Below are positions 1-9,887 of a stretch of 49,956 nucleotides of DNA, piece by piece (the stretch's first letter is position 1; every line of letters starts with the position of its first letter). The stretch is taken from NCBI GenBank assembly GCA_003228125.1, contig QGNP01000008.1:1-49956 (forward strand), written 5' to 3'. Under the pieces are notes generated by a model. It made no database searches and was not told the DNA's origin. It saw nothing but the letters and a program-made list of their open reading frames with translations. A program made the translations under genes and the position numbers. Origin of the DNA: Chloroflexota bacterium. GTDB lineage: Bacteria > Chloroflexota > Dehalococcoidia > UBA2979.

Positions 1-258
1 AGCAAATTCTTCAATAGTTGTATATGGATCTTGCGGCCTATCAGACTCACCATATCCAATAGAAGACATGGCAATGCAACGAACCTCATCATTTAAGTGC
101 GGGAACGCACCGATGAAAAATGATGACGAGCGAGGAGTTGGATGTAGCATAATTAATGGCTTGCCATCAGCAGGACCAGATTCTCTATATTCAATGTTTC
201 CATGAGGTGATTGTATAAAACCTCTTTTTACATAGTTTGATTGTTTAACTTCAGCCAT
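1..258 (-). CDS. alpha/beta hydrolase, N-terminal part (runs off window)
   Basis: The minus strand is open from an ATG at 258 to the window edge, giving 86 residues of a longer protein. The start is supported by an AAAGGAG SD just upstream. The N-terminus resembles alpha/beta-hydrolase-fold enzymes: a short beta hairpin (residues about 13-27), then LIMLHPTPRSSS around residues 35-46, where His-Pro-Thr-Pro sits at the usual oxyanion-hole loop, and a later IGYGESDRP segment (about 67-75), the classic G-x-G-x-S-D-x-P strand of this fold. The nucleophile elbow, acid and His would lie beyond the edge, so the substrate cannot be inferred. It is divergent from the binding-protein gene at 351 and the two share a 92-bp promoter region. 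Confidence 0.75.
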   Translation of the reverse strand, partial: MAEVKQSNYVKRGFIQSPHGNIEYRESGPADGKPLIMLHPTPRSSSFFIGAFPHLNDEVRCIAMSSIGYGESDRPQDPYTTIEEFA

Positions 259-350
259 TATTAGCTCCTTTACTATTTAAAAGTTTGGATTATTATTTTA
301 GCTTATTTTACACTAGATATTCAATATTTTTTTTTGTTAGTATATAAAAT

Positions 351-1865
351 ATGAAAAATAAATTAATTACTGCATATTCCATGAATTCGATAAATGATAC
401 CTGGGATAGCGATAGTTCTCATGTTGCAGCTAATAATACTGTATATATGGTATACGAACCTTTGACTTTTCCAAGAGTTAAAATTGATAATGCTGGTGTT
501 CGTTATCCTGTTGCAAATGATTTAATGCCTCGTTTAGCTGCTAGCTGGGAAAATCTTGATAACGCAAAAAAGTGGCGAATACATTTGCGCAAGAATGTAA
601 TTAATCAATATGGGCATGAATTAACTGCTGAAGATGTTGTCTGGAGTTGGCTTAGAACCTATGAACTGCGGCGAGTTGGAAGATGGCGTTCACGACGAGT
701 AGGTGGTGTTTTTGAAAGCAGTGATATTATTCAGAAAGATAAATATACAATAGATTTTATCTTAAACAGACCAAATGAATTTTTCCCTCAATATCTGTCA
801 TTTTCAACTAATGTGATTGTTGATTCTATTGAAGCACGCAAGCATATTACTGAAAATGATCCATGGGCAGTTGGATGGTTAGAAAAAAATCCAGCTGGTT
901 GGGGTGCTTTTAAATTAACAGAACAAGGTAAGAATCAAATTACACTTCAATCTAATGAAACTTATTGGGCTGGCCAATCACCAATTAAAGAAATTATTCA
1001 AATTGGCGTGCAAAGCAGAGAGGAGGGTCTTTCCTTATTACGGAATGGCGAAGTAAATTGTTTAATGAATTTGTACCCTGAAGAATTACAAGAATTTTCT
1101 TCTCAATTAAATATTCAAACTCATCTTGTGCGTTCTAATCATTCAAAGCTTGAATTTGATTACACGGCTGCTCCATTTGATGATCTTAATGTAAGACAAG
1201 CAGTTGCCTATGCCCTCGCTTATGAACGCATTATCGAAGAAGCTTACATGGGCTTTGCTAAACGAAGCATCAGTCCTATCCTAAGTGTCTCTTCAGGTTA
1301 CTCGGATGCTTATTCACCATATGAAACTAATATAGAGAAAGCAAAATTATTAATGGCTAATAGTAAATATCCTGATGGTATTTCGACTGAATTATTTATT
1401 GATCCTACTAATGAATCCATTCGCTTTGCTGAAATAGCTCAAAGTTCTCTAAAAGAGATTGGTATAGAGCTAACTATTTCAAACTTAAACTGGCCTGAAC
1501 CGCTAAAAAACGGAAGACCTCCTATGTGGTTTCATAGTGATTGCGGCCATGCTTTAACTGAACCAATTTATGATCTTTGTCACGACTTTGATCCGCCGAT
1601 GGGTATTTTAGGTGGCCTATTTATACGTAACGATAATTTTGTTGAAAAAATTACTGCTATTAAAAATGCCTCACTTTCTAACAAAGCACAAATGTATGCG
1701 GAAATTCAAAAAGATATTATTGATTTTACGCCATGTGTATTTATTGCTGAAAATCAAACTGGATGGGCTATTCATAAATCCGTTGATCCATGGATATATA
1801 CTAAGGATAATTTAGGTTTAAATGCCACTGTGTGGTCAACTCACCGCAATCAAATGAATACTTGA
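351..1865 (+). CDS. family-5 extracellular solute-binding protein (DppA/OppA type) without signal peptide
   Basis: This 504-residue protein matches the ABC peptide/nickel binding-protein family (SBP_bac_5). Near the N-terminus it has the YMVYEPLT segment (about 32-39), then LAASWE and WRIHLRKNV (about 62-84), and the hallmark LTAEDVVWSW (about 91-100). Later DLNVRQAVAYALAYERI is the typical hinge region. Family members are normally secreted, but this one starts directly in the mature fold with no hydrophobic signal, Tat motif or lipobox. An in-frame stop at 345-347 rules out a longer start, and no SD is visible. No permease or ATPase gene is adjacent. It may be a cytoplasmic derivative, may have lost its export signal, or may follow an upstream sequencing error. 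The family is clear; the location is not. Confidence 0.85.
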   Translation: MKNKLITAYSMNSINDTWDSDSSHVAANNTVYMVYEPLTFPRVKIDNAGVRYPVANDLMPRLAASWENLDNAKKWRIHLRKNVINQYGHELTAEDVVWSWLRTYELRRVGRWRSRRVGGVFESSDIIQKDKYTIDFILNRPNEFFPQYLSFSTNVIVDSIEARKHITENDPWAVGWLEKNPAGWGAFKLTEQGKNQITLQSNETYWAGQSPIKEIIQIGVQSREEGLSLLRNGEVNCLMNLYPEELQEFSSQLNIQTHLVRSNHSKLEFDYTAAPFDDLNVRQAVAYALAYERIIEEAYMGFAKRSISPILSVSSGYSDAYSPYETNIEKAKLLMANSKYPDGISTELFIDPTNESIRFAEIAQSSLKEIGIELTISNLNWPEPLKNGRPPMWFHSDCGHALTEPIYDLCHDFDPPMGILGGLFIRNDNFVEKITAIKNASLSNKAQMYAEIQKDIIDFTPCVFIAENQTGWAIHKSVDPWIYTKDNLGLNATVWSTHRNQMNT

Positions 1866-1916
1866 CATAATCGATTATTTATTTGATTGCGAAATGTTTT
1901 GATAATTAATTTATTC

Positions 1917-2441
1917 TTACTCAATAATTTTTCTTAATAATTCCATTGCTGTATGGTTATCAAGTTCTTGCCAGACATGCAAAACATATTCATGCATTAT
2001 TTTTGCACTTCCAATTATGACAATAATAGCTAGCTTGCTATTTATACTGATATTATTAAACCTATTAAATTGAAATTTGTATGCGAAGAAAATAAATGCA
2101 AATTCAAAGAAATTAGGGAAAATGAATAAAACCAGTCGTTCTGAAAATATTTCAAACATAATCATGCCGATAAGTCTATAAATAAATAAGCCAGTCAAAA
2201 TGTTTTTTGTTGTTGTGTCCCAACGTCTTGAAACAATAAAAAATGTTACAAGATAAAAGCAATCAAGGATTTTATCAAACTGCTGATAATTAGATACGCC
2301 TCCTAATTGTAGTGATTGCATTAAAAATAGATCTGATAAATCAATGGCAATAACGGCGAGGCCACCAAAAAAAGGAGAAAATAAAACTGGAAGGGATCCA
2401 ATGATTCGAACTATAGCTATTATGATCTCTTCTAAATTCAT
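1917..2441 (-). CDS. hypothetical integral membrane protein
   Basis: A 174-residue protein with about four or five hydrophobic segments (roughly residues 8-35, 62-72, 82-98, 102-122 and 136-148) separated by short charged loops, so an inner-membrane protein. I do not recognise the family. A central Arg-Leu-Ile-Gly ... Phe-Glu pattern and a Pro-Asn-Phe-Phe-Glu motif near residue 110 might be conserved functional residues. It is the last gene of a three-gene minus-strand unit: its ATG follows the stop of the carboxymuconolactone-decarboxylase-like gene by 3 bp, which implies translational coupling. A link to that enzyme pair (uptake or sensing of its substrate) is only inference from position. 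Confidence 0.6.
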   Translation of the reverse strand: MNLEEIIIAIVRIIGSLPVLFSPFFGGLAVIAIDLSDLFLMQSLQLGGVSNYQQFDKILDCFYLVTFFIVSRRWDTTTKNILTGLFIYRLIGMIMFEIFSERLVLFIFPNFFEFAFIFFAYKFQFNRFNNISINSKLAIIVIIGSAKIMHEYVLHVWQELDNHTAMELLRKIIE

Positions 2442-2444
2442 GAC

Positions 2445-3356
2445 TTACTTAATGAGAGGAAGTTTTTCTAAGTATGCAGCAGCTGACTTTACAAATCCTA
2501 CACCTGACATTTTGTATGCTACCATTCCTGCTTCCATAATGACTAAGCCTTCAATCTCTCGTACTTGTTCTATTGTTGCACCGTTTACTAACGCTGCTCG
2601 TAAATGAGCTGTACCACCCCAGTCATTATGAAGTAAAGTGTCGATAGCAACTGCATTTAGTTCTTTGATAATCTTAGGTGTAAATCCACCTTCTTCTTCT
2701 CGTTTCATTGTTTCTTTACGAAGTAAAAAATACCCTTCAAGCATCTCTAAGCTTTCCTTGCCAAGCAATGCCCAAAATTCAGGCATTGGTGCATTGAAAC
2801 TTTTTTGAAAATACTCATGAATTTTCTTTTCTTCATCATTTGTAGGCTTAACAATGTCTTCTATGAGTACTGGAAATATCTCATGATCAAGAGGTATAAG
2901 TTTCTCACCAAGATGATGATAAGAAGTCAGCTCTGGCATTGATTCAAGTGCTTCAAAATCGATATTTAAATTTGATTGTAATTTTATTGCATACTTGAGG
3001 CATTCCGAACCTATATCAATAAATGTTCCTAGCCCTTGTCCGGTTAGATTAAAGCATACATTTTCTGTTAACTCTTCTACTTTAAGTCCCCAATGCATTG
3101 CAGCATGTGTCCACCAAAGTGCTGATTGTTTGTTTCTTGCAGCTTTAGCAATACTCATTGCTACTAATGCTTTATATCGTTTAGGAATTGCACCGCCTTC
3201 TGATGGATCTTTAAATAAATGATTCCACATCGTGTAATGTCCTTGCAAAGAAGTCGGGGCAACATCATACATGAATTGAATGTGTTCTGGGACTTCATTA
3301 AATTCTTCTTTAAAAAATTGCATAATTTCATCTGGCGTTATATCTGCACTACTCAT
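2445..3356 (-). CDS. carboxymuconolactone decarboxylase / AhpD-like protein, two-domain
   Basis: 303 residues when started at the ATG at 3356, which has TTGGAG five bases upstream; an in-frame TTG 15 bp earlier is less likely. Two all-helical repeats of the CMD/AhpD type can be seen. The first, about residues 35-115, has the KRYKALVAMSIAKAARNK and H-A-A-M-H-W segments. The second, about 190-285, has KIIKELNAVAIDT and H-L-R-A-A-L. Neither repeat carries the CxxC redox pair of AhpD, so a peroxidase role is unlikely; decarboxylase-like or unknown chemistry fits better. It lies between an amidohydrolase and a membrane protein on one transcript, suggesting a small catabolic pathway for a ring or amide compound (inference). 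Confidence 0.75.
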   Translation of the reverse strand: MSSADITPDEIMQFFKEEFNEVPEHIQFMYDVAPTSLQGHYTMWNHLFKDPSEGGAIPKRYKALVAMSIAKAARNKQSALWWTHAAMHWGLKVEELTENVCFNLTGQGLGTFIDIGSECLKYAIKLQSNLNIDFEALESMPELTSYHHLGEKLIPLDHEIFPVLIEDIVKPTNDEEKKIHEYFQKSFNAPMPEFWALLGKESLEMLEGYFLLRKETMKREEEGGFTPKIIKELNAVAIDTLLHNDWGGTAHLRAALVNGATIEQVREIEGLVIMEAGMVAYKMSGVGFVKSAAAYLEKLPLIK

Positions 3357-3373
3357 GATGGCTCCAATCAAAA

Positions 3374-4753
3374 CTATTTTTTTATTTCAAAAGATTTTTT
3401 GAAATCTACTTCAATATGGTATTTCATAATTCTATTGATATCTTGAATGATATCAGCTTCATTCCATTTTAGATGTTTTTTGTCTTTAATAATTTGCTCT
3501 CCGTTAATGAAGACATCCTTAATCAGTGATGGGCTACCAGCTAATACAATGTTTGATATCATTCCAGTAATTGGATGCAATAATGAAGAATTTTGATCAA
3601 GAATTATAAAATCAGCAGCCTTACCTTTTTCTAAGGAGCCAATAATATTTTCTTTATGAATGGCTTCAGCACCATTAATCGTTCCAAGCTGAAGGGCAAG
3701 TAGCGGGTTGCCATAATCGGAATTATTTGGGATAGTTCGCTGTGCAAGTATTGCGTATTTCATTAATTCAAAAAAATTATGACTGTCATTTGGCTGGTCA
3801 AGTCCTATTCCTATTTTGGAGTTTTTTAATAACTGGAGATTTGCTGTACCAGTTCCAATCAACATATTATCAACTGGACAATATGCAAATCCAATATTTT
3901 TGTTTTTTGCAATCTCTATTTCCTTTTCACTAAGCCATACTGGATGGTATCCAATAAACTTAGTATTAAATGCACCCAATGCATCTAGGAATTCTAATAG
4001 CGGTTTTCCAAAACGTTTGACTGGATCTCGTGCGGCATCTTGACTATAAGCAAGGTGCATTCCAAACATGAGATCGTTGTCTTGAGCAATTTGTATTAAT
4101 TCTTTTAGTAATGGTTGTTCCAATCTATGCAATGCCATAGCTTCAATGCCTAATTCAATAAGAGGTGATGGCAATAGTTGTAGCAATCTTTCAGTTTCGT
4201 TATGTGCTGTTATAGCATCGTCATGGTATTGATGTTCAAAAAAATCAGTCCTATTTACTGATGAGCGCATCAATACTGCACGCATTCCAGATTCATTTAA
4301 GGCATCAATAGTTCCATTAAAGTTTTTTTCTTTTCCTTTTAATGCAATTTGACTATCAATAGTAGTGGTAACTCCTGATAGTTGCATTTCATATAAAGCT
4401 AATTTTGATGCCAGATAACATGTTTCTTCATTCATAAATTGTCGTAATCTATTTGGAAATCTGTCCATCGCTTTACCGCTAACATTCACAAAAGACTCGC
4501 CGCCCATTCCTCTACCTAATGCAGCAATAAGATGTGAATGCGTATTAATGAATCCAGGCAAGGCAATGTTATTATTTGCATCAATTGTTTTTTCTGAATT
4601 GTAGTGACAGTCTTCCATGTTGCCAATATCAGCGATAAATCCATTTACGATTGCAATAAATCCACTCTTTTCCATAGCATTGCCAATAATGGTATTCCTT
4701 TGATTCATCGTTAATATTGTTGCATTTGTTATTAGTGTATCGACATTTTTCAT
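3374..4753 (-). CDS. metal-dependent amidohydrolase (TrzN/AtzA/SsnA-like)
   Basis: This 459-residue protein belongs to the amidohydrolase superfamily, in the cytosine/guanine-deaminase and chlorohydrolase branch. The N-terminal beta-sandwich start (TLITNATILTMN) is followed by ALPGFINTHSHL with the metal-binding H72-x-H74 pair. Further metal or catalytic positions are the His in GMHLAYS, the His in GYHPVWLS and the Asp in GIGLDQPND. The C-terminal GSLEKGKAADFIILD is the usual return strand of the sandwich. It probably hydrolyses or deaminates a heterocycle or amide in the cytoplasm; the substrate is unknown. It is the first gene of the minus-strand unit, with the CMD-like gene starting 17 bp downstream, and it is divergent from the flavoprotein at 4842. 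Confidence 0.85.
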   Translation of the reverse strand: MKNVDTLITNATILTMNQRNTIIGNAMEKSGFIAIVNGFIADIGNMEDCHYNSEKTIDANNNIALPGFINTHSHLIAALGRGMGGESFVNVSGKAMDRFPNRLRQFMNEETCYLASKLALYEMQLSGVTTTIDSQIALKGKEKNFNGTIDALNESGMRAVLMRSSVNRTDFFEHQYHDDAITAHNETERLLQLLPSPLIELGIEAMALHRLEQPLLKELIQIAQDNDLMFGMHLAYSQDAARDPVKRFGKPLLEFLDALGAFNTKFIGYHPVWLSEKEIEIAKNKNIGFAYCPVDNMLIGTGTANLQLLKNSKIGIGLDQPNDSHNFFELMKYAILAQRTIPNNSDYGNPLLALQLGTINGAEAIHKENIIGSLEKGKAADFIILDQNSSLLHPITGMISNIVLAGSPSLIKDVFINGEQIIKDKKHLKWNEADIIQDINRIMKYHIEVDFKKSFEIKK

Positions 4754-4841
4754 GGTTGACCTATGTGTATGATAAGGTTATTGTAATCAAAATTTATTAT
4801 TTTGTATGTTTTTTAATAAAGATAAATATAAGGGTTTACTC

Positions 4842-5366
4842 ATGAGTGAAGAAGAAACGACTGGTAAAGAAGCTTGGTCCCAAGAAAAAGGGTTAAGTGA
4901 TGATATTGCGGAACAATACAAATTACAAATTCTAGAATTTATTTCTGACAAGAATGCTCACATGGCATACTTGATGTCTCGACGTAAAAATGGTGAAGAA
5001 ATTATGAGACCTGTGGGTACATTTGTAACTGATTGGACTGTGGAAACATTAACGCAACATGTGCAACCTAAGACAAATCATATTATGAACGATAGTAACG
5101 TTGGTTATTTATGGGTCGGTAAAGAAACACGCGATAATGCATTATGGAATCCTTATGTTGTTTGGATGCATGGATTAGCTGAAGTGATTACTGATCAAGA
5201 TCGCGTAGATGATTTTTATGAACGTAGAAAAAATAAAACAGGCGTAGGCATGATCCATCATGACGATGACACCACCCTTCATTATGTTATTAAAACAACT
5301 CCTAAATATATACGTGCTGAAGGATGGCATGGTCGTAACGCAATTGTTATCAAGGATTTTAGTTAA
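4842..5366 (+). CDS. pyridoxamine-5'-phosphate-oxidase-like FMN/F420 split-barrel protein
   Basis: A 174-residue protein with the split-barrel pattern of the PPOX family: a helix (DKNAHMAYLMSRR), strands carrying G-E-E-I-M-R-P-V-G-T-F-V, then NVGYLWVGKETRDN and the C-terminal YIRAEGWHGRNAIVI strand. Members bind FMN, F420 or haem and act as small oxidoreductases; the cofactor cannot be told from sequence. I chose the ATG at 4842, with AAGGG about eight bases upstream, over the ATG at 4806, which lacks an SD. The final 8 bp overlap the 3' end of the convergent MFS gene. Its divergent neighbour is the amidohydrolase operon. Confidence 0.7.
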   Translation: MSEEETTGKEAWSQEKGLSDDIAEQYKLQILEFISDKNAHMAYLMSRRKNGEEIMRPVGTFVTDWTVETLTQHVQPKTNHIMNDSNVGYLWVGKETRDNALWNPYVVWMHGLAEVITDQDRVDDFYERRKNKTGVGMIHHDDDTTLHYVIKTTPKYIRAEGWHGRNAIVIKDFS

Positions 5367-6609
5367 TAGTTTCTTTAAGTATTGGTTTGTTAGCGAACAA
5401 AAATGCCAATGATCCTAAAGCTGCCAATACAGCAAGAATAATAAATCCCATATTGTAGCTACCAGTCGTATCGGCTAGATACCCTGCAAATAATGGACCT
5501 GAAGTAATAGCAATTGTAATTCCTAAAGATGAAAAACCCATAATTGTGCCGTAGTGTTTTGTTCCAAAAAAGTCAGCTCTAATTGCCATCATGAGTGGGC
5601 CTCTGGTGCCCCAGGCAAAACCATGCAGTAGAGCAAAGCATACTATTGCAATTGTTGAATCAAATACTGCTAGTAATAATAATGCAATACAATGCATTGC
5701 CATGCATAACATAATAATAATTTTTTTATTATAAAGATCACCTAGTGATGCACCAAATAATTGTCCAACAGCTTGCATGATCGTCATTAACGAAACAACA
5801 AGAGCTGCCTTCTGAACACTCATCCCACTTCCTTCAGTAAGATGTAAAATAAGATGTGCGATTACTGTCGAGACAATTAATAATGCAGAACTATGTCCAA
5901 TCGTTATCATCCAAAATGCTTTTGTTTTCATTGCTTGCCTGGCGGTAAAGTGCACCTTGCTATCTTGAATATTTTTATTTCGGAACCCTGTATCTTTAGC
6001 ATCTTCGAGTGCACCATCTGCGATGTACCCTTTGTCTTCGGGTTGATGATGAATCATTGTTGATAAAGGCAATCCTATAAGTAAAATAATTCCAGATGAC
6101 AATAAAGCATTATTACGCCATCCTATAGAATCCATAGAAAAAACAACTAATGGGATAACTAATCCACCAAGTGAAAAACCAAATTGCATTATTCCTAAAG
6201 CACGAGAACGCTTTTTAATAAACCAATTAACAATTGTTGCATTAAGAGTTAAGGGACCTGCGAGACTTGCACCAATAGAAATAATGAAATATGAAGCATA
6301 GAATTCAAAGAGACTATCTAATCTGCTAAATAAAAAAAATCCAAATGCAAATAATATCATTCCTACTCGTAAAAGCATTTTTGGACCATATTTATCAACC
6401 ATCCAACCTTGAATAGGGCCTAATAATCCAGATTCAACCCGCGTCAAAGCAAAAGCACCAGATAAAAGCGCAAGGCTCCATCCATAGTCATCTCTTAAAA
6501 ATACTGCATATGCACCGAATGCTTGAATATGTAATGCTGCAAACATCATAGATATGCCTGAAGCTGAAAAAACAACCCACCACCCATAAAAAATTTTTTT
6601 GTTTAGCAT
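5359..6609 (-). CDS. MFS transporter, oxalate/formate-antiporter-like
   Basis: 416 residues with about 12 hydrophobic segments and a hydrophilic central loop (about residues 190-220), as expected for a major facilitator. The N-terminal FYGWWVVFSASGISMM is typical of the OFA (oxalate/formate antiporter) and monocarboxylate-like branch. G-P-I-Q-G-W-M-V-D-K-Y-G-P-K in the loop after TM2 is the MFS signature loop. It probably moves a small organic acid across the inner membrane, with the substrate unknown. The YbaK-like gene ends 24 bp upstream on the same strand, so the two may be co-transcribed, though no functional link is obvious. Its 3' end overlaps the convergent flavoprotein gene by 8 bp. 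Confidence 0.85.
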   Translation of the reverse strand: MLNKKIFYGWWVVFSASGISMMFAALHIQAFGAYAVFLRDDYGWSLALLSGAFALTRVESGLLGPIQGWMVDKYGPKMLLRVGMILFAFGFFLFSRLDSLFEFYASYFIISIGASLAGPLTLNATIVNWFIKKRSRALGIMQFGFSLGGLVIPLVVFSMDSIGWRNNALLSSGIILLIGLPLSTMIHHQPEDKGYIADGALEDAKDTGFRNKNIQDSKVHFTARQAMKTKAFWMITIGHSSALLIVSTVIAHLILHLTEGSGMSVQKAALVVSLMTIMQAVGQLFGASLGDLYNKKIIIMLCMAMHCIALLLLAVFDSTIAIVCFALLHGFAWGTRGPLMMAIRADFFGTKHYGTIMGFSSLGITIAITSGPLFAGYLADTTGSYNMGFIILAVLAALGSLAFLFANKPILKETIN

Positions 6610-6633
6610 AAAATTTTTTTCTAGCTTTCGTTT

Positions 6634-7101
6634 TTATCTGACTGAAATTTTTGTCGCATTGGAAATTTTTTGTAAAAAAATGGGATTCGTTTGGAATACT
6701 GAAAATTCTGTTCCTGCTGACGCCCAAATTTCGTCATAAAGAAATAAATCATTATCTATAAATGTTTGAATGCTTTGTATGTGACCAATAGGTGAAACGC
6801 CGCCAATATGAAATCCGGTGGATTCATATACAAATATTGCATTAGCTTTATGCAATTCAATTTTTTGACGTTCTTGAAATAAATATGTATCTACCTGATT
6901 TTTACCAGAAATTAGAAGTAGTATTGGTAGATTTGTAGCAGCATCTTTAAAAATTAATGATTTAACAATTTGCCCAACACTAACCCCTCTCACTTTGGCT
7001 GCCTCTCGAGCTGTTTTTGTTGTTTGTTCTCTAGTTATTATTTCTCCATCAAAATTATTATCCTGCAAAAAAGCATGTACCCTTCGAACGTATTTGTCCA
7101 T
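6634..7101 (-). CDS. YbaK/ProX-type aminoacyl-tRNA deacylase domain protein
   Basis: 155 residues, the usual size for a free-standing YbaK/EbsC domain. Visible hallmarks are TAREAAKVRGVSVGQIVKSL with the conserved Lys (about K47), LLISGKNQVD, the G-G-V-S-P-I-G-H loop (about 105-112) and E-I-W-A-S-A-G-T-E. These proteins hydrolyse mischarged tRNAs such as Cys- or Ala-tRNA(Pro), keeping translation accurate. Which tRNA this one edits is not evident. It precedes the MFS gene on the minus strand and is divergent from the YyaL-like gene, with a 117-bp promoter region between them. Confidence 0.85.
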   Translation of the reverse strand: MDKYVRRVHAFLQDNNFDGEIITREQTTKTAREAAKVRGVSVGQIVKSLIFKDAATNLPILLLISGKNQVDTYLFQERQKIELHKANAIFVYESTGFHIGGVSPIGHIQSIQTFIDNDLFLYDEIWASAGTEFSVFQTNPIFLQKISNATKISVR

Positions 7102-7218
7102 GTTGTTACCTTTATACCAATAATTCGTGAATATTTATATATTTGATCAATTTCTCTGGATAAAGAAGCTTTAAAATGAATTAATAGAAATAATTATATA
7201 TTCTTTTTAAAAGTAATC

Positions 7219-9273
7219 ATGAATAACAAACAATATAAGTATACTAACGCACTTATTAATGAAACTAGTCCTTACTTATTACAGCATGCTCACAACCCAG
7301 TTAATTGGCACCCATGGACTGATGACATTCTTGAAAAGGCACAAAAAGATAATAAGCCTATTATATTAAGTATTGGTTATTCTGCTTGTCATTGGTGTCA
7401 TGTTATGGAACATGAAAGTTTTGAAAATGAATCAATTGCAGCGTTAATGAATGATAATTTTATTTGCATTAAAGTTGATAGAGAAGAACGACCTGATATA
7501 GATCAAATTTATATGTCTGCAGTACAAATTATGACTGGTCAAGGTGGATGGCCTTTAAACTGCATGCTATTGCCAGATGGGCGACCTTTTTGGGGAGGCA
7601 CATATTTTCCAGCACCAGCATGGGAAAAAAGTCTAATACAATTAACAAAAGTTTTTAATGATAATATTGACGAAGTAATTGAGTATGCAATAAAGCTTTC
7701 TGAAGGAATTAAACAAGCTGAGATCATTCCAAAACAAAAAATAGAATCTGATTTTTCAATGGATACATTAGATCGAATGGTTGTCTTATGGAAAAATAAT
7801 TTTGATTTAGAAGATGGCGGTTTTGGGGGAGCACCAAAATTTCCTATGCCTTCTAGTCTTTCATTTTTACTAGAGTATTCCTTTTTGAATAATGATAAAC
7901 AAGTGCAGGCTTTTGTTAATACTACTTTACATAATATTGCACTTGGTGGCATCTACGATCATGTAGGGGGTGGATTTGCACGATATTCAACTGATAAAAT
8001 ATGGAAAGTTCCTCATTTTGAAAAAATGTTATATGACAATGCACAGCTTATCAGTCTTTACAGTAATGCCTATACTCTTAGCAAGGATACTCTTTTCAAA
8101 TCAGTAGTAACGCAAACGTTAGATTTTATTCAACGAGAGATGACATCTTCAGAAGGTCTTTTTTATGCAGGACTAGATGCAGACAGCGAAGGAGAAGAAG
8201 GGAAATTTTATATATGGGATCAACAAGAACTTGAGAGCATTATTGGTTCTGATTATGAATTGTTCGCAGCTTACTACAATATTAATGAATATGGATACTG
8301 GGAAGACAATGATGATGGAATTCGTAAATACATCCTTTTACGTAGACAAAATGAATCAAAGATCTATAAGGAATTTGAGATTGATCAGCAATCTCTTGAA
8401 AAAAAAACTATTTCTTGGAGAGCATCGTTACTGGAAGAACGCTCACATCGAATTAGACCCAGCTTAGATAATAAGCATTTAATCTCTTGGAACGGACTAA
8501 TGAGTCGAGCTTACATTGATGCATATTTAGCATTTGGTAATCAAGAATTCTTAGATTGCGCTGTTAAAAATGCTGAATTTATTGTTAATAATTGCATGAA
8601 CGATAATGGCATGCTATTGCATTCTTATAATACTACTGTAATTTTTACGCAATCTATAGAAGGTTTTTTAGAAGACTACGCTATGGTTACAGATGCTTTT
8701 ATAAGGCTTTATGAAGCAACTTTTAATGAGAAATGGCTGAGGCAAGCTGAGCAACTAACAATTTATGCGATTGAGAATTTTTTTGATAATCAATCTGGAA
8801 TGTTCTATTTTACATCAAAGAAAAGCAAAGAACTTATTGTTAAAAAAATGGAAATTTATGATAACGTAATACCTTCTTCTAATTCTATAATGGCTAAAAA
8901 TCTATTTCTATTAGGAACTTTATTAAATAAAGATAATTATATTCAAATCTCAAAACAAATGCTTAGTAATACAATTATTCAAATGGAAAAATATACTAGT
9001 GCTTTTTCTAATTATGCGTCTCTTTTATTAAAAATAAATTTACCTTTTTATGAAGTAGCCATTGTTGGTGATAAGGCCCAACAGCTGTGTTCAGAACTCA
9101 ACAAGACATATTTCCCAAATAAAATAACTATTGGAACAAATCAAAATAGCAGTCTTAATTTATTACAAGACAAGTTTGTTAAAAACCAAACGTTTATTTA
9201 TGTATGCAATAATAAAGTATGTGATTTACCAACTTTGGAAATTGAATCAGCCATTGAACAAATGATAAATTAA
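7219..9273 (+). CDS. YyaL/SPATA20-type thioredoxin-domain protein (DUF255)
   Basis: 684 residues, full length for this conserved family. The N-terminal thioredoxin-like domain carries [17 protein letters not shown] (about 17-33), the [13 protein letters not shown] motif with C57-x-x-C60, the [11 protein letters not shown] segment and GGWPLNC. The rest (about 190-684) is an alpha/alpha barrel resembling N-acylglucosamine 2-epimerase or glycosidase folds. The family is found across bacteria, archaea and animals, and its biochemical role is not well established; redox or sugar-related functions have been proposed. It stands alone on the plus strand, and its last 4 bp overlap the stop of the convergent lipoprotein gene. 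Confidence 0.9.
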   Translation: MNNKQYKYTNALINETSPYLLQHAHNPVNWHPWTDDILEKAQKDNKPIILSIGYSACHWCHVMEHESFENESIAALMNDNFICIKVDREERPDIDQIYMSAVQIMTGQGGWPLNCMLLPDGRPFWGGTYFPAPAWEKSLIQLTKVFNDNIDEVIEYAIKLSEGIKQAEIIPKQKIESDFSMDTLDRMVVLWKNNFDLEDGGFGGAPKFPMPSSLSFLLEYSFLNNDKQVQAFVNTTLHNIALGGIYDHVGGGFARYSTDKIWKVPHFEKMLYDNAQLISLYSNAYTLSKDTLFKSVVTQTLDFIQREMTSSEGLFYAGLDADSEGEEGKFYIWDQQELESIIGSDYELFAAYYNINEYGYWEDNDDGIRKYILLRRQNESKIYKEFEIDQQSLEKKTISWRASLLEERSHRIRPSLDNKHLISWNGLMSRAYIDAYLAFGNQEFLDCAVKNAEFIVNNCMNDNGMLLHSYNTTVIFTQSIEGFLEDYAMVTDAFIRLYEATFNEKWLRQAEQLTIYAIENFFDNQSGMFYFTSKKSKELIVKKMEIYDNVIPSSNSIMAKNLFLLGTLLNKDNYIQISKQMLSNTIIQMEKYTSAFSNYASLLLKINLPFYEVAIVGDKAQQLCSELNKTYFPNKITIGTNQNSSLNLLQDKFVKNQTFIYVCNNKVCDLPTLEIESAIEQMIN

Positions 9274-9860
9274 TTGTTCAATTTTTTTAATTGTGACTGC
9301 ATAAAACTGTAATTATATATTAATGAATCTAATACTTGTTCTGAAATATTGTTCATTTCAATTTCGTCTTCCTCGTGATAATAAAAAGACATGTACAGTA
9401 ATCCCTTTTTAGGAACTTCACGAATATGATACACAGTAATAAAATCATTTACCTTTTTTTTGAAAATGTGAGGATAGGTACTATTGATTTCAATTGATCC
9501 TTCTCCTGCTATAGATTCAATTAAGTTATCAAGATTTGATATCGGTAATAATTGAGTATGCAAAAACATTTTTTTTGTTTGTTGTGAAAATGGAAGAGGA
9601 TAAAAAACAAGCCTATTTTTTTCCTGCACAGTTTGCCAACTACTTGGATAAAGAAATGATATGTCTAAAGGTTCAAAACTATAGTGTAAATGATTTGCCT
9701 CTTCAATTAATGTTTTATTTGATTGGTTAGAAATTTCCCTTTCAACAATAATTGCATTAGTTTTATTTAATTCTGTTGATGTTAAAATTGAATCAGAGGG
9801 ATCATTGCTGCAGCCTATAATTATCAACATTGTCATTAAAAAAATTGTTTTACGAATCAT
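9270..9860 (-). CDS. small predicted lipoprotein, unknown function
   Basis: 196 residues starting with a short lipoprotein signal: positive M-I-R-K, a hydrophobic stretch, then the lipobox I-I-G-C17. The mature part has a short polar linker, then a beta-rich domain with [18 protein letters not shown] (about 69-86), a phrase typical of the PsbP-like fold that often follows lipoprotein linkers in bacteria. The fold assignment is tentative. It lies 27 bp downstream of the large propeller lipoprotein on the same strand, so both may be made together at the cell surface. Confidence 0.65.
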   Translation of the reverse strand: MIRKTIFLMTMLIIIGCSNDPSDSILTSTELNKTNAIIVEREISNQSNKTLIEEANHLHYSFEPLDISFLYPSSWQTVQEKNRLVFYPLPFSQQTKKMFLHTQLLPISNLDNLIESIAGEGSIEINSTYPHIFKKKVNDFITVYHIREVPKKGLLYMSFYYHEEDEIEMNNISEQVLDSLIYNYSFMQSQLKKLNN

Positions 9861-9887
9861 CTACATGCTTATTTTTTATAATAATAA

